Shown: positions 17,446-26,225 of the stretch, piece after piece | How positions within the stretch are numbered: the stretch's first letter is position 1 | Layout: each line of letters opens with the position of its first letter | Assembly: GCF_040256645.1 (NCBI RefSeq) | Contig: NZ_CP158281.1 | Coordinates: forward strand, 3,038,001 to 3,102,000 | DNA: 64,000 nucleotides | Direction of reading: 5' to 3' | Source of the DNA: Brevibacterium sp. CBA3109 | GTDB taxonomy: Bacteria; Actinomycetota; Actinomycetes; Actinomycetales; Brevibacteriaceae | Position numbers and translations under genes: made by a program | Notes under the pieces: generated by a model | Told to the model about the DNA's origin: nothing | Databases searched by the model: none | Seen by the model: only the letters and a program-made list of their open reading frames with translations

Positions 17446-18350
17446 GCCAGTTCGCGCAGCGCCGACGACTGCGCCACGGCAGGCGTGGGTGTCTGTGATC
17501 GGCCCGTCGCAGGGGCTCGTTCGGCTTCTCGTCTGATCCATCCGTCGAGCATGTCGAGTGTCTGGCCCTCGTGACGGGCGAAGTGTCGGCCCGCGTACTC
17601 ACTGACGTCGATGGGCACGAATCGTTCCAATGCGTCGAGGACGAGTCCGGCGCCTCTGGCCGACAGCGGCATCCGGACACCAGTGACGGCGTGCACAGCT
17701 TCCGCTGCGGCCTGCGTAGGTCGTCGCAGGTGTGTCCTCAGATCCGCCCAGTTCCCCTCACGAACACTCAGCTGCGCGACATAGGGAATGAACACCGCCG
17801 GCGGAGCGGAGACTAGGACGGCCGGAACACCGACGATGAGGCCACCGAGCATGCGCCGCAGTCCTCGCACGGGTTCCCGGCGGCCGCTGGCCATGAACAC
17901 AGGCATCCCGGGTGGGCGCCAGTAGCTGACGCTACGGCCCGCCGTCCTCTCGGACAGGAGCGCGGGCGAGAAGACGAGGATCTCGGATTCAGGGAACAGT
18001 GACACCGCAATGTCGCGGTCCCCGTCGACCTGGCTGGTGATCGCGATGATGCCCGGACAAGTCGCGACAATCGATGCGGCAACTCCCTCGTCGAGGTCAC
18101 CCGGCCGTGTCGTCAGCACCAAGAGGTCCCATGATTCCGAACTCACCGCAGCCCAATCGACCACGGGCACCCGGCACACTGGACCCCGCCCGAAGGAGCG
18201 CACCTGTCGTGGGTATGCGGCATCTCGCGGCGGCACCTCATCTGGGGTCGAACTCACCGACCGTGAGACCACCACCGTTTCGTGCCGTCGACCGAACAGC
18301 GCGGCACCTGCGATGCCGATCGCTCCCCCGCCTTGGAACACGACCTTCAT
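17403..18350 (-). CDS. Ketopantoate reductase-like (PanE/ApbA) oxidoreductase
   Basis: 315-residue NAD(P)-binding protein. The N-terminus MKVVFQGGGAIGIAGAALFGRRH carries the Rossmann glycine motif of the PanE/ApbA family. The middle contains STRATEGIC-like family features only loosely (VLTTRPGDLDEGV, then GIIAITSQVDGD), and a C-terminal helical domain follows (PTQAAAEAVHAVTG). Conserved catalytic Lys/Glu positions of true PanE are not obvious, so a role in pantothenate synthesis is not safe. The chosen ATG (18348-18350) is 7 bp after the ispF stop, suggesting it belongs to the carD-ispD-ispF unit. It ends with a 43-bp overlap with the convergent permease. Confidence 0.65.
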   Translation of the reverse strand: MKVVFQGGGAIGIAGAALFGRRHETVVVSRSVSSTPDEVPPRDAAYPRQVRSFGRGPVCRVPVVDWAAVSSESWDLLVLTTRPGDLDEGVAASIVATCPGIIAITSQVDGDRDIAVSLFPESEILVFSPALLSERTAGRSVSYWRPPGMPVFMASGRREPVRGLRRMLGGLIVGVPAVLVSAPPAVFIPYVAQLSVREGNWADLRTHLRRPTQAAAEAVHAVTGVRMPLSARGAGLVLDALERFVPIDVSEYAGRHFARHEGQTLDMLDGWIRREAERAPATGRSQTPTPAVAQSSALRELAQILLLRVTRHPIP

Positions 18351-18357
18351 GGGAAGT

Positions 18358-18882
18358 TCAGTGCGGTGTCGGTGCTGCCACCGACGCCTCGTCGCGCGCA
18401 CTGGGATAGACAAGAGCATTCGCGATGGCCGCGACTCCTTCGCCGCGTCCTGTCAGACCGAGTGCATCGGTCGTTGTCCCGGACACAGAGACGTCGGCGC
18501 CAGCTGCCTGGGACAGCACCTGTTGGGCGTCGATCCGCCTGGTGCCGATCTTCGGACGGTTGCCGATGACCTGGACACAGACATTGCCGATCTCGAAACC
18601 CGCCGCGCGGACCTGGCGTGCCGCCTCGGCGAGGAGAACGGCTCCGGAGGCGCCCGCGAACTCGGGCCGGTCGACGCCGAAGTGCTGACCGAGATCACCG
18701 ATCCCCGCGGCGGAGAACAGCGCATCACAGCACGCATGGGCGGCAACATCAGAATCGGAGTGGCCGTCGAGCCCACGTTCGCCGGGCCATTTCAATCCCG
18801 CGACCCAGAGCTCACGCTCAGGATCGTCGGAGTAGGCGTGCACGTCGACTCCGATGCCGGTGCGCGGAATCACCATGGTCAT
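18358..18882 (-). CDS. ispF: 2-C-methyl-D-erythritol 2,4-cyclodiphosphate synthase
   Basis: 174-residue enzyme of the MEP isoprenoid pathway that cyclises CDP-ME 2-phosphate to MEcPP with loss of CMP. Metal ligands are Asp13 and His15 (GVDVHAY) and His49 ([10 protein letters not shown]). [17 protein letters not shown] and the C-terminal [18 protein letters not shown] are family signatures. About 12 residues of tail follow the normal C-terminus. It lies downstream of ispD in the order carD-ispD-ispF, as in mycobacteria. The gap to ispD is 59 bp and contains a short repeat. Confidence 0.95.
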   Translation of the reverse strand: MTMVIPRTGIGVDVHAYSDDPERELWVAGLKWPGERGLDGHSDSDVAAHACCDALFSAAGIGDLGQHFGVDRPEFAGASGAVLLAEAARQVRAAGFEIGNVCVQVIGNRPKIGTRRIDAQQVLSQAAGADVSVSGTTTDALGLTGRGEGVAAIANALVYPSARDEASVAAPTPH

Positions 18883-18929
18883 CGTCGCTGCCCTCTTCCG
18901 CTCGTTGCATCCCTCATCGTGTGGCTCCT

Positions 18930-18979
18930 CGTCCCATCCCGCTACTTCGTGTCCCTCGTCGTCCCATCCCGCTGCTTCG
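18930..18979. repeat. 20-bp direct repeat at the ispD 3' end
   Basis: CGTCCCATCCCGCTaCTTCG at 18930-18949 recurs with one change at 18960-18979 (period 30 bp). The second copy encodes the end of IspD, so the stop region has been partly duplicated into the gap before ispF. Confidence 0.8.
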
Positions 18980-19835
18980 CGATGTGCTCACCGAGCACGA
19001 GATCGAGCGGGTAGGTGATCTTCAGTGCTTCCTCGTCACCGTCGACAGCGACAACGTCGACACCGAGGCGCTCGACGAGTCCCGCGTCATCCGTGGCTCC
19101 GAGGCCCCCAGGCCATGAGGCGGCCTGGCCGTGGTCGTATTCCTCGTGTGCTCGGCGCAGGATGGCTGAGGTGAATCCCTGTGGAGTTTGAACCCGGCGG
19201 AGGCGCGAACGGTCGAGATCACCGTGGAGGACCTCAACGGTCGGAAACTCCGGGTCGCTGTCGGCGCCGGATTCGACCATGTTCTGCCGACCGTTTGAGT
19301 CTGGTCGCGGCAGAGGGACCGGGGGTACGTCGGCCGTGGTGGGACGGTGATCCGATTTCACTGCGGGACGCCTCTCCGCGCGGCGCACGGTGTCGGTCAT
19401 CGGCAAGACAGGAACGACCGCCTCGGCGCCGGCGCGGACAGCCGCGGCCACACGACGGAAGACGTCGGACGGTGTCAATGCGCGGGCGGCATCGTGGACC
19501 AGAACAATGTCAGCGGCACCGGCATATTTCAAGGCCGATTGCACAGATTCGATTCGATCATTTCCACCTGCTACAACTGTGATTCGAATGCCCGAAATAC
19601 TGGCTTCCGAATCCCCGAGCCCCGATTCCGAGATGTTATCGATTTCGCTGCGGGCACGCATTAAAAACTCCTCGGGAGCGGCAACCACAATTGAAGAAGC
19701 CACTCCCGAGGAGACGATCGCCTCAAGACTACGAGCCAGAAGGCTCTTCCCGTTCAGACGAACGAGGGCCTTCGGGTCTGCACTGCCCAAACGCGATCCC
19801 GACCCCGCAGCCGGAACGATGACGCAGATACTCAG
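18942..19835 (-). CDS. ispD: 2-C-methyl-D-erythritol 4-phosphate cytidylyltransferase
   Basis: MEP-pathway enzyme that joins CTP and MEP to form CDP-ME. The conserved N-terminus [20 protein letters not shown] is encoded by bases up to about 19832, so the protein must start well upstream of the first usual start codon in frame, a TTG at 19790 that would delete the CTP-binding loop. No ATG or GTG is in frame there; the best candidate is CTG at 19833-19835, overlapping the carD stop as CTGA. At about 297 residues it is longer than the usual 230-240 because of a roughly 45-residue Pro/Asp/Ser-rich insert between TDTVRR and [16 protein letters not shown] carries a conserved substrate-site segment. 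Function is secure; the exact start is not. Confidence 0.9.
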   Translation of the reverse strand: MSICVIVPAAGSGSRLGSADPKALVRLNGKSLLARSLEAIVSSGVASSIVVAAPEEFLMRARSEIDNISESGLGDSEASISGIRITVVAGGNDRIESVQSALKYAGAADIVLVHDAARALTPSDVFRRVAAAVRAGAEAVVPVLPMTDTVRRAERRPAVKSDHRPTTADVPPVPLPRPDSNGRQNMVESGADSDPEFPTVEVLHGDLDRSRLRRVQTPQGFTSAILRRAHEEYDHGQAASWPGGLGATDDAGLVERLGVDVVAVDGDEEALKITYPLDLVLGEHIAKQRDGTTRDTK

Positions 19836-20314
19836 GACGCGAGCACTTCGTCCAGAATGGCCTCTGCTTCGGATTCCTCTTTCTTCTCGGCCAATGCGAG
19901 TTCGGAAACGAGGATCTGACGGGCCTTGGACAACATGCGCTTCTCACCAGTCGACAAGCCGCGGTCCTGCTCGCGACGCCACAGGTCGCGAACGACTTCG
20001 GCAACCTTGATCACGTCACCGGACTGCAGCTTCTCAAGATTCGCCTTGTAGCGACGAGACCAGTTCGTGGGCTCTTCGACGAATTCCGCGCGGAGGACGT
20101 TGAATACCTTCTCAACACCCTCTTCACCGACGACATCTCGCACACCGACGAGGTCGCAGTTTTCCGCAGGAACTTCGATCACTAGATCACCATGGGCGAC
20201 CTGGAGCTTGAGATACAGTTTCTCCTCACCTTTGATGGTTCGTTTTTTGATATCTTGGATTGTCGCTGCACCGTGATGTGGATAGACAACTGTGTCGCCG
20301 ACCTCGAAACTCAT
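19832..20314 (-). CDS. carD: CarD-family RNA polymerase-binding transcription factor
   Basis: 160-residue global regulator that binds the RNA polymerase beta subunit and stabilises open promoter complexes, including those of rRNA genes in mycobacteria. The N-terminal Tudor-like RNAP-interaction domain begins [19 protein letters not shown] (residues 1-19), and the C-terminal helical DNA-binding domain contains [17 protein letters not shown] and [12 protein letters not shown]. The Trp of SxNWSRRY probably corresponds to the minor-groove wedge residue. It heads the carD-ispD-ispF unit and is divergent from the LpqE-like gene, matching the mycobacterial order. The 285-bp upstream gap presumably holds both promoters. 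Confidence 0.95.
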   Translation of the reverse strand: MSFEVGDTVVYPHHGAATIQDIKKRTIKGEEKLYLKLQVAHGDLVIEVPAENCDLVGVRDVVGEEGVEKVFNVLRAEFVEEPTNWSRRYKANLEKLQSGDVIKVAEVVRDLWRREQDRGLSTGEKRMLSKARQILVSELALAEKKEESEAEAILDEVLAS

Positions 20315-20599
20315 ATTCTCTTCAAACCCCTTTCGCGGACCTCCAGTTTACCATGAGGCGCGCCACAGAAATCGTTCAGGCTACGGATTCTTCGTGCTAG
20401 GGTCCGCCTCGCGGCTTACTGACCAGGAGGTCATCTTGGGCGATGCCGGGGTTCTCGCAGCCGCAACGCACGCCATCAGATCTGGGCGTTGCTGGAGTTC
20501 TCGAAGGAGGAACACGTCCGGTCTCTTTTCGGGTTCTACGGCCGGTCAAAAACCGGGTAGTATACAGATTGATCTTGTATTGCCACTTCAAGGAGCACA

Positions 20600-21184
20600 A
20601 TGAAACGGCACAACCGCGCGGCACTCGCAGTTGCCGCACTCGCTCTCGTCATCCCCGTCAGCGGATGTGCAAGCCTGCTGTCGCCTCACCAGACCGCCGA
20701 ATACCACTACAACGCCGGTGACGGTGCATGGGGATCGGTCGGAGACGTCGAGGTTCGCGGTCTGATGCTGATTATGGACGAGTCCGGCGAGGGCCCTGCC
20801 CAGCTGTTCTTCACGCTCATCAACAAGGGCGATTCCTCGGCTTCGGTGTCCCTGGACGTCGGTGGGAAGAAGACGACGGAGTCGGTCAAGCCCGGCGAGA
20901 CCTTCGTTCAGGACCCGGAGAGCTCGGCGTCGACATCGTCGAAGCCGGTTATCGTGGACAGCCTCAAGGCGAAGCCCGGTGACCTGGCCGATGTCACCGT
21001 CAAGGTCGGCAGTGACGAGAAGACGATCCAGACTCAGGTTCTGTCGAACAGCTTGCCGTACTACGAACAGTACGTACCCACCGAAAAGACAACGGAGTCA
21101 CCCAGCGACGACGCGTCTCAGTCCAGCGAAGGCGCATCGCAGTCCGGTGAACAGAGCGAGCCAGCCACTGGCGCCAACGGCTGA
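20600..21184 (+). CDS. LpqE-like lipoprotein
   Basis: 194-residue secreted lipoprotein. A signal peptide with lipobox VSGC puts the lipidated Cys at residue 23. The mature domain contains VRGLMLIMDESGEGPAQLFFTLINKGD, recalling the PCuAC/DUF461-type beta domain found in mycobacterial LpqE, and the last 45 residues are Ser/Glu-rich and probably disordered. Position divergent from carD is the same as for lpqE in Mycobacterium tuberculosis, which supports the identification. The Met/His copper site of PCuAC proteins is not evident, so a copper role is not claimed. ATG 20600 follows AAGGAG. A strong terminator follows. Confidence 0.75.
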   Translation: MKRHNRAALAVAALALVIPVSGCASLLSPHQTAEYHYNAGDGAWGSVGDVEVRGLMLIMDESGEGPAQLFFTLINKGDSSASVSLDVGGKKTTESVKPGETFVQDPESSASTSSKPVIVDSLKAKPGDLADVTVKVGSDEKTIQTQVLSNSLPYYEQYVPTEKTTESPSDDASQSSEGASQSGEQSEPATGANG

Positions 21185-21207
21185 GCACAGCCGCACGAGA
21201 GCTGAAC

Positions 21208-21250
21208 ACTTCAAGGAGCCGCCCACTCGATGTGGGCGGCTCCTTGAAGT
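21208..21250. terminator. Bidirectional terminator (19-bp perfect stem)
   Basis: Arms 21208-21226 and 21232-21250 are exact complements around a TCGAT loop, between the convergent lpqE-like and regX3 genes. Confidence 0.85.
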
Positions 21251-21304
21251 ATCCCCGGTTCTGCGAGAGCACCGTCGTTGCGAAAGGTCAGACTCTGCGG
21301 GTGA

Positions 21305-21988
21305 TCAGGCTTCGAACTTGTAGCCGAGTCCGCGCACAGTGGTGAGGAGACGCGGCTCCGAAGGATTCTGCTCGACCTTGGCACGCAGACGCTTGACGTG
21401 GACGTCGAGGGTCTTCGTGTCGCCAACGTAGTCCTCTCCCCAGACCCGATCGATGAGCTGGCCGCGTGTCATCACTCGACCAGAGTTGCGAATGAGAATC
21501 TCCAGCAGCTCGAACTCCTTCAACGGCATCGACAGCTCTTCGCCGCGAACGCTGACGACGTGACGTTCGACATCGATGCGGACTCCCCCGGCTTCGAGCA
21601 CCGACTCATCGTCGAAGACTTCCGATTCGACGTTGCGCCGCAGCACCGCGCGTACCCTGGCCAGCAGCTCACGCGAGGAATAGGGCTTGGTCACGTAGTC
21701 GTCTGCGCCGAGTTCGAGCCCCACCACCTTGTCGATCTCCGAGTCCTTGGCCGTGAGCATGATGATCGGCACACTGGACTTCGCGCGCAGCTCTCGACAC
21801 ACCTCGGTGCCGGAGACTCCCGGCAGCATGAGGTCGAGCAGAACGAGGTCGGCACCGTTGCGGTCGAAGTCCGCAAGAGCCTTCAAACCGTCATCGGCAA
21901 CGCTCACCTCGTATCCTTCTTTTCCGAGCAGGTACGACAGAGGGTCCGAGAACGAGTCCTCGTCCTCGACAAGCAGAATTCGAGTCAC
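21305..21988 (-). CDS. regX3: Two-component response regulator RegX3
   Basis: 227-residue OmpR/PhoB-family regulator. The receiver domain has the acidic pair VEDED near the N-terminus, the phosphoacceptor Asp52 (LLDLMLPG) and the switch Lys in DYVTKPYSSRE. The C-terminal winged helix (about 130-227) contains ILIRNSGRVMTRGQLIDRVWG and the recognition helix DTKTLDVHVKRLRAKVE. The GTG start overlaps the senX3 stop (GTGA), giving coupled expression. By family it controls phosphate-starvation genes with SenX3 and PhoU; phoU is adjacent. Confidence 0.93.
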   Translation of the reverse strand: MTRILLVEDEDSFSDPLSYLLGKEGYEVSVADDGLKALADFDRNGADLVLLDLMLPGVSGTEVCRELRAKSSVPIIMLTAKDSEIDKVVGLELGADDYVTKPYSSRELLARVRAVLRRNVESEVFDDESVLEAGGVRIDVERHVVSVRGEELSMPLKEFELLEILIRNSGRVMTRGQLIDRVWGEDYVGDTKTLDVHVKRLRAKVEQNPSEPRLLTTVRGLGYKFEA

Positions 21989-23385
21989 GTTGTGAGCTTC
22001 CTTTGTTTGCTTCCGGTTTTCAAAACCTGGGTTGTCTCATTCTCCACTGTGCTGACACCCTTGTCATCGTCAGTGTCATGGTCGGCGGCTTCATCGACAC
22101 CGGTTTCGGATACGCCATGCTCCGCGTCGCCGGCAGCTGCCTCAGCAGTTCCTGCGTCGCCGGCATCCGCCCGAGCCGAGTGATTCAGCAGGACCCCATC
22201 GGGCGCCGAGGAGGACGCTTCGTCATCGGAGACGTTGCCTGCCAGCGGGAGCACAACAGTGAAGGTCGAACCCTTGCCGAGACGGCTCCAGACCTTCACC
22301 TGTCCGCCGTGCGTGGCAATGATGTGCTTGACGATACTCAGCCCCAGCCCAGTTCCGCCAGTGATGCGCGAGCGCGCTGGGTCGACGCGGTAGAACCGTT
22401 CGAAGACACGCTCGGTGTCCTGAGCGGACAGGCCGATTCCCTGGTCGGTCACGGAGATCTCGACCCGTTCATCGACGAGCTCGACGCCGACGCCGACGCG
22501 AGTCCCGTCGGGTGAGTAGTTGATGGCGTTGTCGATGAGGTTGCGCACCGCATTGACGAGGAGTTCGTAGTTGCCCTCGATGAGCAGTCTGCTCGGGGGT
22601 GAGACCTCGATGTGGATGCTCTTGCCTTCAGCACGGGTACGGGCACGGTCAGCGGCATCATCGACCACCTCGGCGGCCGAGATCTTCTCCGCCGCAGACG
22701 GCGCCGTGTGGTCCTGGACGCGGGACAGGTCGATGATCTCCTGCACCAGCTGGGTCAGCCGCTTCGACTCCCGCTGCATGCGACCGCCGAAGCGTTCGAC
22801 GGCCTGCGGATCATCGGAGAAGTCGGTGACCGCCTCGGCGAGGAGGGACATCGCGCCGATGGGGGTCTTGAGTTCGTGGGAGACGTTGGCGACGAAATCA
22901 CGCCGAATGGAGTCAACGCGCTTGGACTCGGTCTGGTCGTCACAGAGGACGAGAACGAAGGCCGTGCCCAAGGGCGCCACGCGAGCATGGAGGAACCGCA
23001 GGATCGAATCCGTCTGCTCGCGCTTCTGTTCGAGTTCGATCTCTTCGATGAGACCTCTGGAACGGACTCGTCCAACCATACGCAGCATTTCGGGCGATGC
23101 CAGCGAATGCCCTCTGACCAGTCCGAAGGTGTACGCGGCCGGGGACGCTTTGACGACGTCGTCGCCGGCGTCGAGAACGATCGCGGCCGAGGGCAGCACG
23201 GCCAGAACCTCAGCGATGCCCTCCGGCAGGTCGTCCTCAGAATGCAGATCGGCAGCATCACGGGAGCGTTCGCTGAAACGAAACGCCAGAATTCCCGCTA
23301 TGCCCAGTCCCAGACCGACGATGCCGGTCAGAACCGCTACGATCAAGAGGTCCACGTCATCAAGCTTATGCGCAGTCTGCTCCAC
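21985..23385 (-). CDS. senX3: Sensor histidine kinase SenX3
   Basis: 466-residue membrane kinase. One clear transmembrane helix (residues 13-36) near the N-terminus is followed by a PAS-like region (about 50-150), the H-box with His170 (FVANVSHELKTPIG) and the HATPase domain (LIDNAINYSP, DQGIGLS, GTGLGLSIVKHI). After the kinase core there is a tail of about 75 residues rich in Asp, Ala and Glu that is not usual for the family. The first residue is a GTG at 23383-23385. Classical SenX3 has two N-terminal helices; only one is obvious here, so either the topology is different or the start lies elsewhere. Divergent from phoU. Confidence 0.92.
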   Translation of the reverse strand: MEQTAHKLDDVDLLIVAVLTGIVGLGLGIAGILAFRFSERSRDAADLHSEDDLPEGIAEVLAVLPSAAIVLDAGDDVVKASPAAYTFGLVRGHSLASPEMLRMVGRVRSRGLIEEIELEQKREQTDSILRFLHARVAPLGTAFVLVLCDDQTESKRVDSIRRDFVANVSHELKTPIGAMSLLAEAVTDFSDDPQAVERFGGRMQRESKRLTQLVQEIIDLSRVQDHTAPSAAEKISAAEVVDDAADRARTRAEGKSIHIEVSPPSRLLIEGNYELLVNAVRNLIDNAINYSPDGTRVGVGVELVDERVEISVTDQGIGLSAQDTERVFERFYRVDPARSRITGGTGLGLSIVKHIIATHGGQVKVWSRLGKGSTFTVVLPLAGNVSDDEASSSAPDGVLLNHSARADAGDAGTAEAAAGDAEHGVSETGVDEAADHDTDDDKGVSTVENETTQVLKTGSKQRKLTT

Positions 23386-23426
23386 AGGCGCACCGAATCA
23401 GCCCCAGAACGTCGCTTTTGCCCAGG

Positions 23427-23461
23427 AATTCACCTGCACGCCAGATACCGTTCACTCGCTG
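23427..23461. promoter_or_regulatory. Candidate PHO/RegX3 box in the senX3-phoU gap
   Basis: Two TTCAC cores (23429-23433 in ATTCACCTG and 23451-23455 in GTTCACTCG) are spaced 22 bp apart, two 11-bp repeat units, as in actinobacterial PHO boxes. They lie between senX3 and phoU. Autoregulation is inferred. Confidence 0.4.
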
Positions 23462-23570
23462 GTGACAGGCTGACACAGTGTGCCTGTCCTGACCGGACGG
23501 CTGTCCGCCCCGGGACACTATGAGGCACGTCAGCCTGGCAAGAGATTCACGAGATTAAGGAACCGTTGGC

Positions 23571-24233
23571 ATGCGCGAAGTCTTCAGAAATGAGCTGGAC
23601 GACCTGGCCACACAGCTGGTCGAGATGTCCGTCAAGGTACACGCGGCGATGCGCCTGGCGAACCAGTCCCTGCGCAGCAATGACCTCGAACTGGCCGAAG
23701 AGGTCATCGAAGCCGACGCCGTGATCGACCACATGCAGTACGCCCTCGACCAGCAGGCCGCTGAGATGTTGGCCCTCCAGGCACCCGTCGCCGCAGATCT
23801 GCGCGCGGTCATCGGCTCCCTGCGGATGTCCGCCTCTCTCGAGCGCATGGGCGACCTGGCTCGCCACATCGCCCAGCAGGTGCGCATCCGCTACCCGGAG
23901 TCAGCGATCCCCGACCACTTCGCCGACACGTTCACCCGCATGGGCGAATCAGGAGAGAAGATCGCCGAGGCGACTGAGAACCTGCTGTCGAACCCGGGAC
24001 TGACCGCAGTGCCCACGATCAACGCGATCGACGAAGAGCTCGACGAACTGCACCTGAGCATCTTCGCCAAGCTCGCCGAGGCTCCGGCAGGCTCGCTGGC
24101 ACCTCGCCACATCGCCGACGTCACCCTGCTCTCGCGCTACTACGAGCGCTTCGGCGACCACGCGGTGTCAGTGTCCCAGAAGGTCGAATACCTGCTCACG
24201 GGCAACTGGGAGCCGTACCTGTCGAAGAAGTGA
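23571..24233 (+). CDS. phoU: Phosphate signalling regulator PhoU
   Basis: 220-residue cytoplasmic all-helical protein with two tandem PhoU domains (about residues 8-95 and 110-205). The metal-cluster acidic motifs ADAVIDHMQYALDQQ and AIDEELDELH and the repeated LERMGDLARHIAQQ / YERFGDHAVSVSQ segments are diagnostic. It normally restrains the Pst phosphate importer and the SenX3-RegX3 system. No pst genes are in the window. ATG 23571 follows AAGGA. It is divergent from senX3 and converges on the EamA gene. Confidence 0.95.
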   Translation: MREVFRNELDDLATQLVEMSVKVHAAMRLANQSLRSNDLELAEEVIEADAVIDHMQYALDQQAAEMLALQAPVAADLRAVIGSLRMSASLERMGDLARHIAQQVRIRYPESAIPDHFADTFTRMGESGEKIAEATENLLSNPGLTAVPTINAIDEELDELHLSIFAKLAEAPAGSLAPRHIADVTLLSRYYERFGDHAVSVSQKVEYLLTGNWEPYLSKK

Positions 24234-24253
24234 CGTGTGAGGCAAACACCGAA

Positions 24254-25219
24254 TCAGCCCGAGGTCGACGAATGTTCGATCTCGGGCTCTTCGCTGGCGA
24301 TGACTTTCCGTTGCCTCCGGTTCGCACCGCTGATGTTGCGTGCAATGGTCTTCAGAACCCCGGTCGTGACAGCGACACCCATGAGCAGGAGCGCTCCGCC
24401 GATGAGCTCGGGAACGGTGGGACGGTCGCCGAGGACGAGCCAGGCCGAGAGCACCCCGACCAACGGCACCAGCAGCGAGAACGGGGCCACCTGGGATGCC
24501 GGGAACCGCGCGAGCAGCGAATTCCAGATGACGTAACCCACAAGTGAGGCGCAGCCTGCGGTGTAGACGACCGAAGCTGCGACTGCCCAGGTCGGGTGCG
24601 CGAGGGCATGAGTCACCTCGGCGGGGCCGTCGACGAGAATCGAGAGCGCGAACAGCGGCACGGGCACGACGATGGCCGACCACACGGTCATCTGCACACC
24701 GTTCGTGCCCTTCTTGACCCCGCGGGCGATGACGTTGCCGATCGCCCACGACAGTGACGCGGCGAGCGCGACAAGGAAGGCGATGATCGGAACCGATGCC
24801 TGGAGGCTCAAACCGATGGTGCACAGTCCCGACAGGCCGATGAGGATGCCGACGATCTGGCGTCGACTCGGAAATTCTTTGAGCACAAGCGCCGCGACGA
24901 GCACCGTGAAAGCGGCTTGGATCTGAATGACGATCGAGGTCAGTCCCGCCGGCAGTCCCAGGAACATGGCTGTGTAGAGGAGCCCGAACTGGCCCGCAGA
25001 CATGAAGACGCCGATGAGGAGGATGCGTCGGAAACTTCCGCGGGGATACTTGACGAAGAAGATCGCCGGGATCACGACGAGGGTGAAGCGGGCGGCGACG
25101 AGCAGCAACGGCGGCCAGTCGCGCAGACCGAAGTCGATGAAGATGAAGTTGACGCCCCAGAGCACGACGACGAGCAGGGCGAGCAGGTAATGAACGGGAC
25201 GCATATCGTCAAGTTTCAC
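24254..25219 (-). CDS. EamA-family (DMT) transporter
   Basis: 321-residue drug/metabolite-transporter-superfamily protein with ten predicted transmembrane helices in two EamA repeats (about residues 10-135 and 150-285). ALLVVVLWGVNFIFIDFGL and APFSLLVPLVGVLSAWLVLGD are typical. These proteins export amino acids or small metabolites; the substrate is unknown. The start is either GTG (25217-25219) or the ATG five codons later, and the region upstream is shared with a divergent LysR gene, which is the likely regulator. The 3' end contains the terminator stem shared with phoU. Confidence 0.87.
   Translation of the reverse strand: MKLDDMRPVHYLLALLVVVLWGVNFIFIDFGLRDWPPLLLVAARFTLVVIPAIFFVKYPRGSFRRILLIGVFMSAGQFGLLYTAMFLGLPAGLTSIVIQIQAAFTVLVAALVLKEFPSRRQIVGILIGLSGLCTIGLSLQASVPIIAFLVALAASLSWAIGNVIARGVKKGTNGVQMTVWSAIVVPVPLFALSILVDGPAEVTHALAHPTWAVAASVVYTAGCASLVGYVIWNSLLARFPASQVAPFSLLVPLVGVLSAWLVLGDRPTVPELIGGALLLMGVAVTTGVLKTIARNISGANRRQRKVIASEEPEIEHSSTSG
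24256..24288. terminator. Hairpin at convergent phoU / eamA ends
   Basis: AGCCCGAG (24256-24263) pairs with CTCGGGCT (24281-24288), with an inner TCGA/TCGA pairing. It overlaps the last codons of the EamA gene and lies just after phoU. Confidence 0.6.
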
Positions 25220-25264
25220 AGGTTCGCAATCAAAATTCTATTGAACAAGCGTGCATGGTTTCGT

Positions 25265-25270
25265 TAAGAT
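25265..25270 (+). promoter_or_regulatory. Leaderless -10 box (TAAGAT) of LysR gene
   Basis: TAAGAT lies 6 nt before the ATG at 25277 with no ribosome site. This supports ATG 25277 rather than the TTG one codon earlier. Confidence 0.6.
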
Positions 25271-25276
25271 AATTTG

Positions 25277-26188
25277 ATGATCGATGTACTCGCCTTGCGC
25301 ACCCTCGTCGTCTTGGACTCCGTGGGCTCAGTCACTGCGACAGCGGACTCCCTGGGCTACACCTCGGCGGCCATCAGCCACCAACTGCAGAAGCTGTCCC
25401 GCTACATCGGTGCCCCGGTGACCGAGCGCACCGGCCGTGGGATCGCACTGACCCCGATGGGGCGCGAGCTCAGCCGTCGCGGATCCGAGCTGCTGCAGGA
25501 ACTCGAGGGCCTCGAGACAGATGCTCGGGCGAGATCGGGAGAACCGCGTGGACGCATCACTGTGGGCGGGTTCTCGACCGGTCTCCGTGGAGTCCTGGTG
25601 CCGTCGCTGCCGCGCCTGAAGACCATCGCACCTGAACTGTCGATCACCAATATCGAAGACGAGCCCGACGAACTCATCGACATGGTCACGGCCGGTCGGA
25701 TCGACGCCTCCCTGATCTTCGACTGGCGGGAATCCCTGCCCCCGCTGCCGTCGACGCTGAACTCCGAGCTCATCGCCATCGATCGGGCCGATATCATCAT
25801 GCACCGCGACCACCACTTGGCCTCGCGGGCACAGGTGACTCGTCAGGATCTCCTCGGCGAGGTCTTCGTCTCAGCACCACGCAACGGCGTGTGCCACCGC
25901 TGGCTTACGGCCCTGTTCGACACGCTCAACGCCGAACCGCGGGTCGAGTACTGGGCCATGGAGTACGACACCCAGATCGAGTTCGCGCGGGCGGTCGGTG
26001 CCCTTGCCCTGGTGCCCAGGCTGGGCCGACCGCACCTGCCGGAGGACGTCGCCGTCGTCGAGCTCGACGATCCCAGCATTGCCCGCTGGATCTATCTCGT
26101 ATGGCGATCATCGATGACCTCATCCCCGGCGATCGCGCTTCTCCTTGAACAGATGAAGTCGGTCGCCGAGGAGCGAGCGGGCGCTTGA
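25277..26188 (+). CDS. LysR-family transcriptional regulator
   Basis: 303-residue LysR regulator. The N-terminal winged helix-turn-helix contains VTATADSLGYTSAAISHQLQ (about residues 19-38) and the wing TGRGIALTPMGREL. The effector domain starts near residue 90 (GRITVGGFSTG). It is divergently transcribed from the EamA exporter across a 57-bp gap rich in AT, the usual layout for a LysR activator and its target exporter. The effector is unknown. The start is fixed by a -10 box placed for leaderless transcription. Confidence 0.88.
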   Translation: MIDVLALRTLVVLDSVGSVTATADSLGYTSAAISHQLQKLSRYIGAPVTERTGRGIALTPMGRELSRRGSELLQELEGLETDARARSGEPRGRITVGGFSTGLRGVLVPSLPRLKTIAPELSITNIEDEPDELIDMVTAGRIDASLIFDWRESLPPLPSTLNSELIAIDRADIIMHRDHHLASRAQVTRQDLLGEVFVSAPRNGVCHRWLTALFDTLNAEPRVEYWAMEYDTQIEFARAVGALALVPRLGRPHLPEDVAVVELDDPSIARWIYLVWRSSMTSSPAIALLLEQMKSVAEERAGA

Positions 26189-26225
26189 GGCTCAGCGGCC
26201 CTGACCTTGAGGCTCAGCGGCCCTG
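26184..26225. repeat. 20-bp direct repeat spanning the lysR and gpmA stop codons
   Basis: CTTGAGGCTCAGCGGCCCTG at 26184-26203 is repeated exactly at 26206-26225. The first copy includes the LysR stop and the second the gpmA stop, so one gene end seems to have been built from the other by a local duplication. Confidence 0.9.

Noticed and set aside
18942..19790. ispD starting at TTG 19790
   Set aside because: This start would remove the [13 protein letters not shown] substrate loop, which is encoded directly upstream in the same frame.
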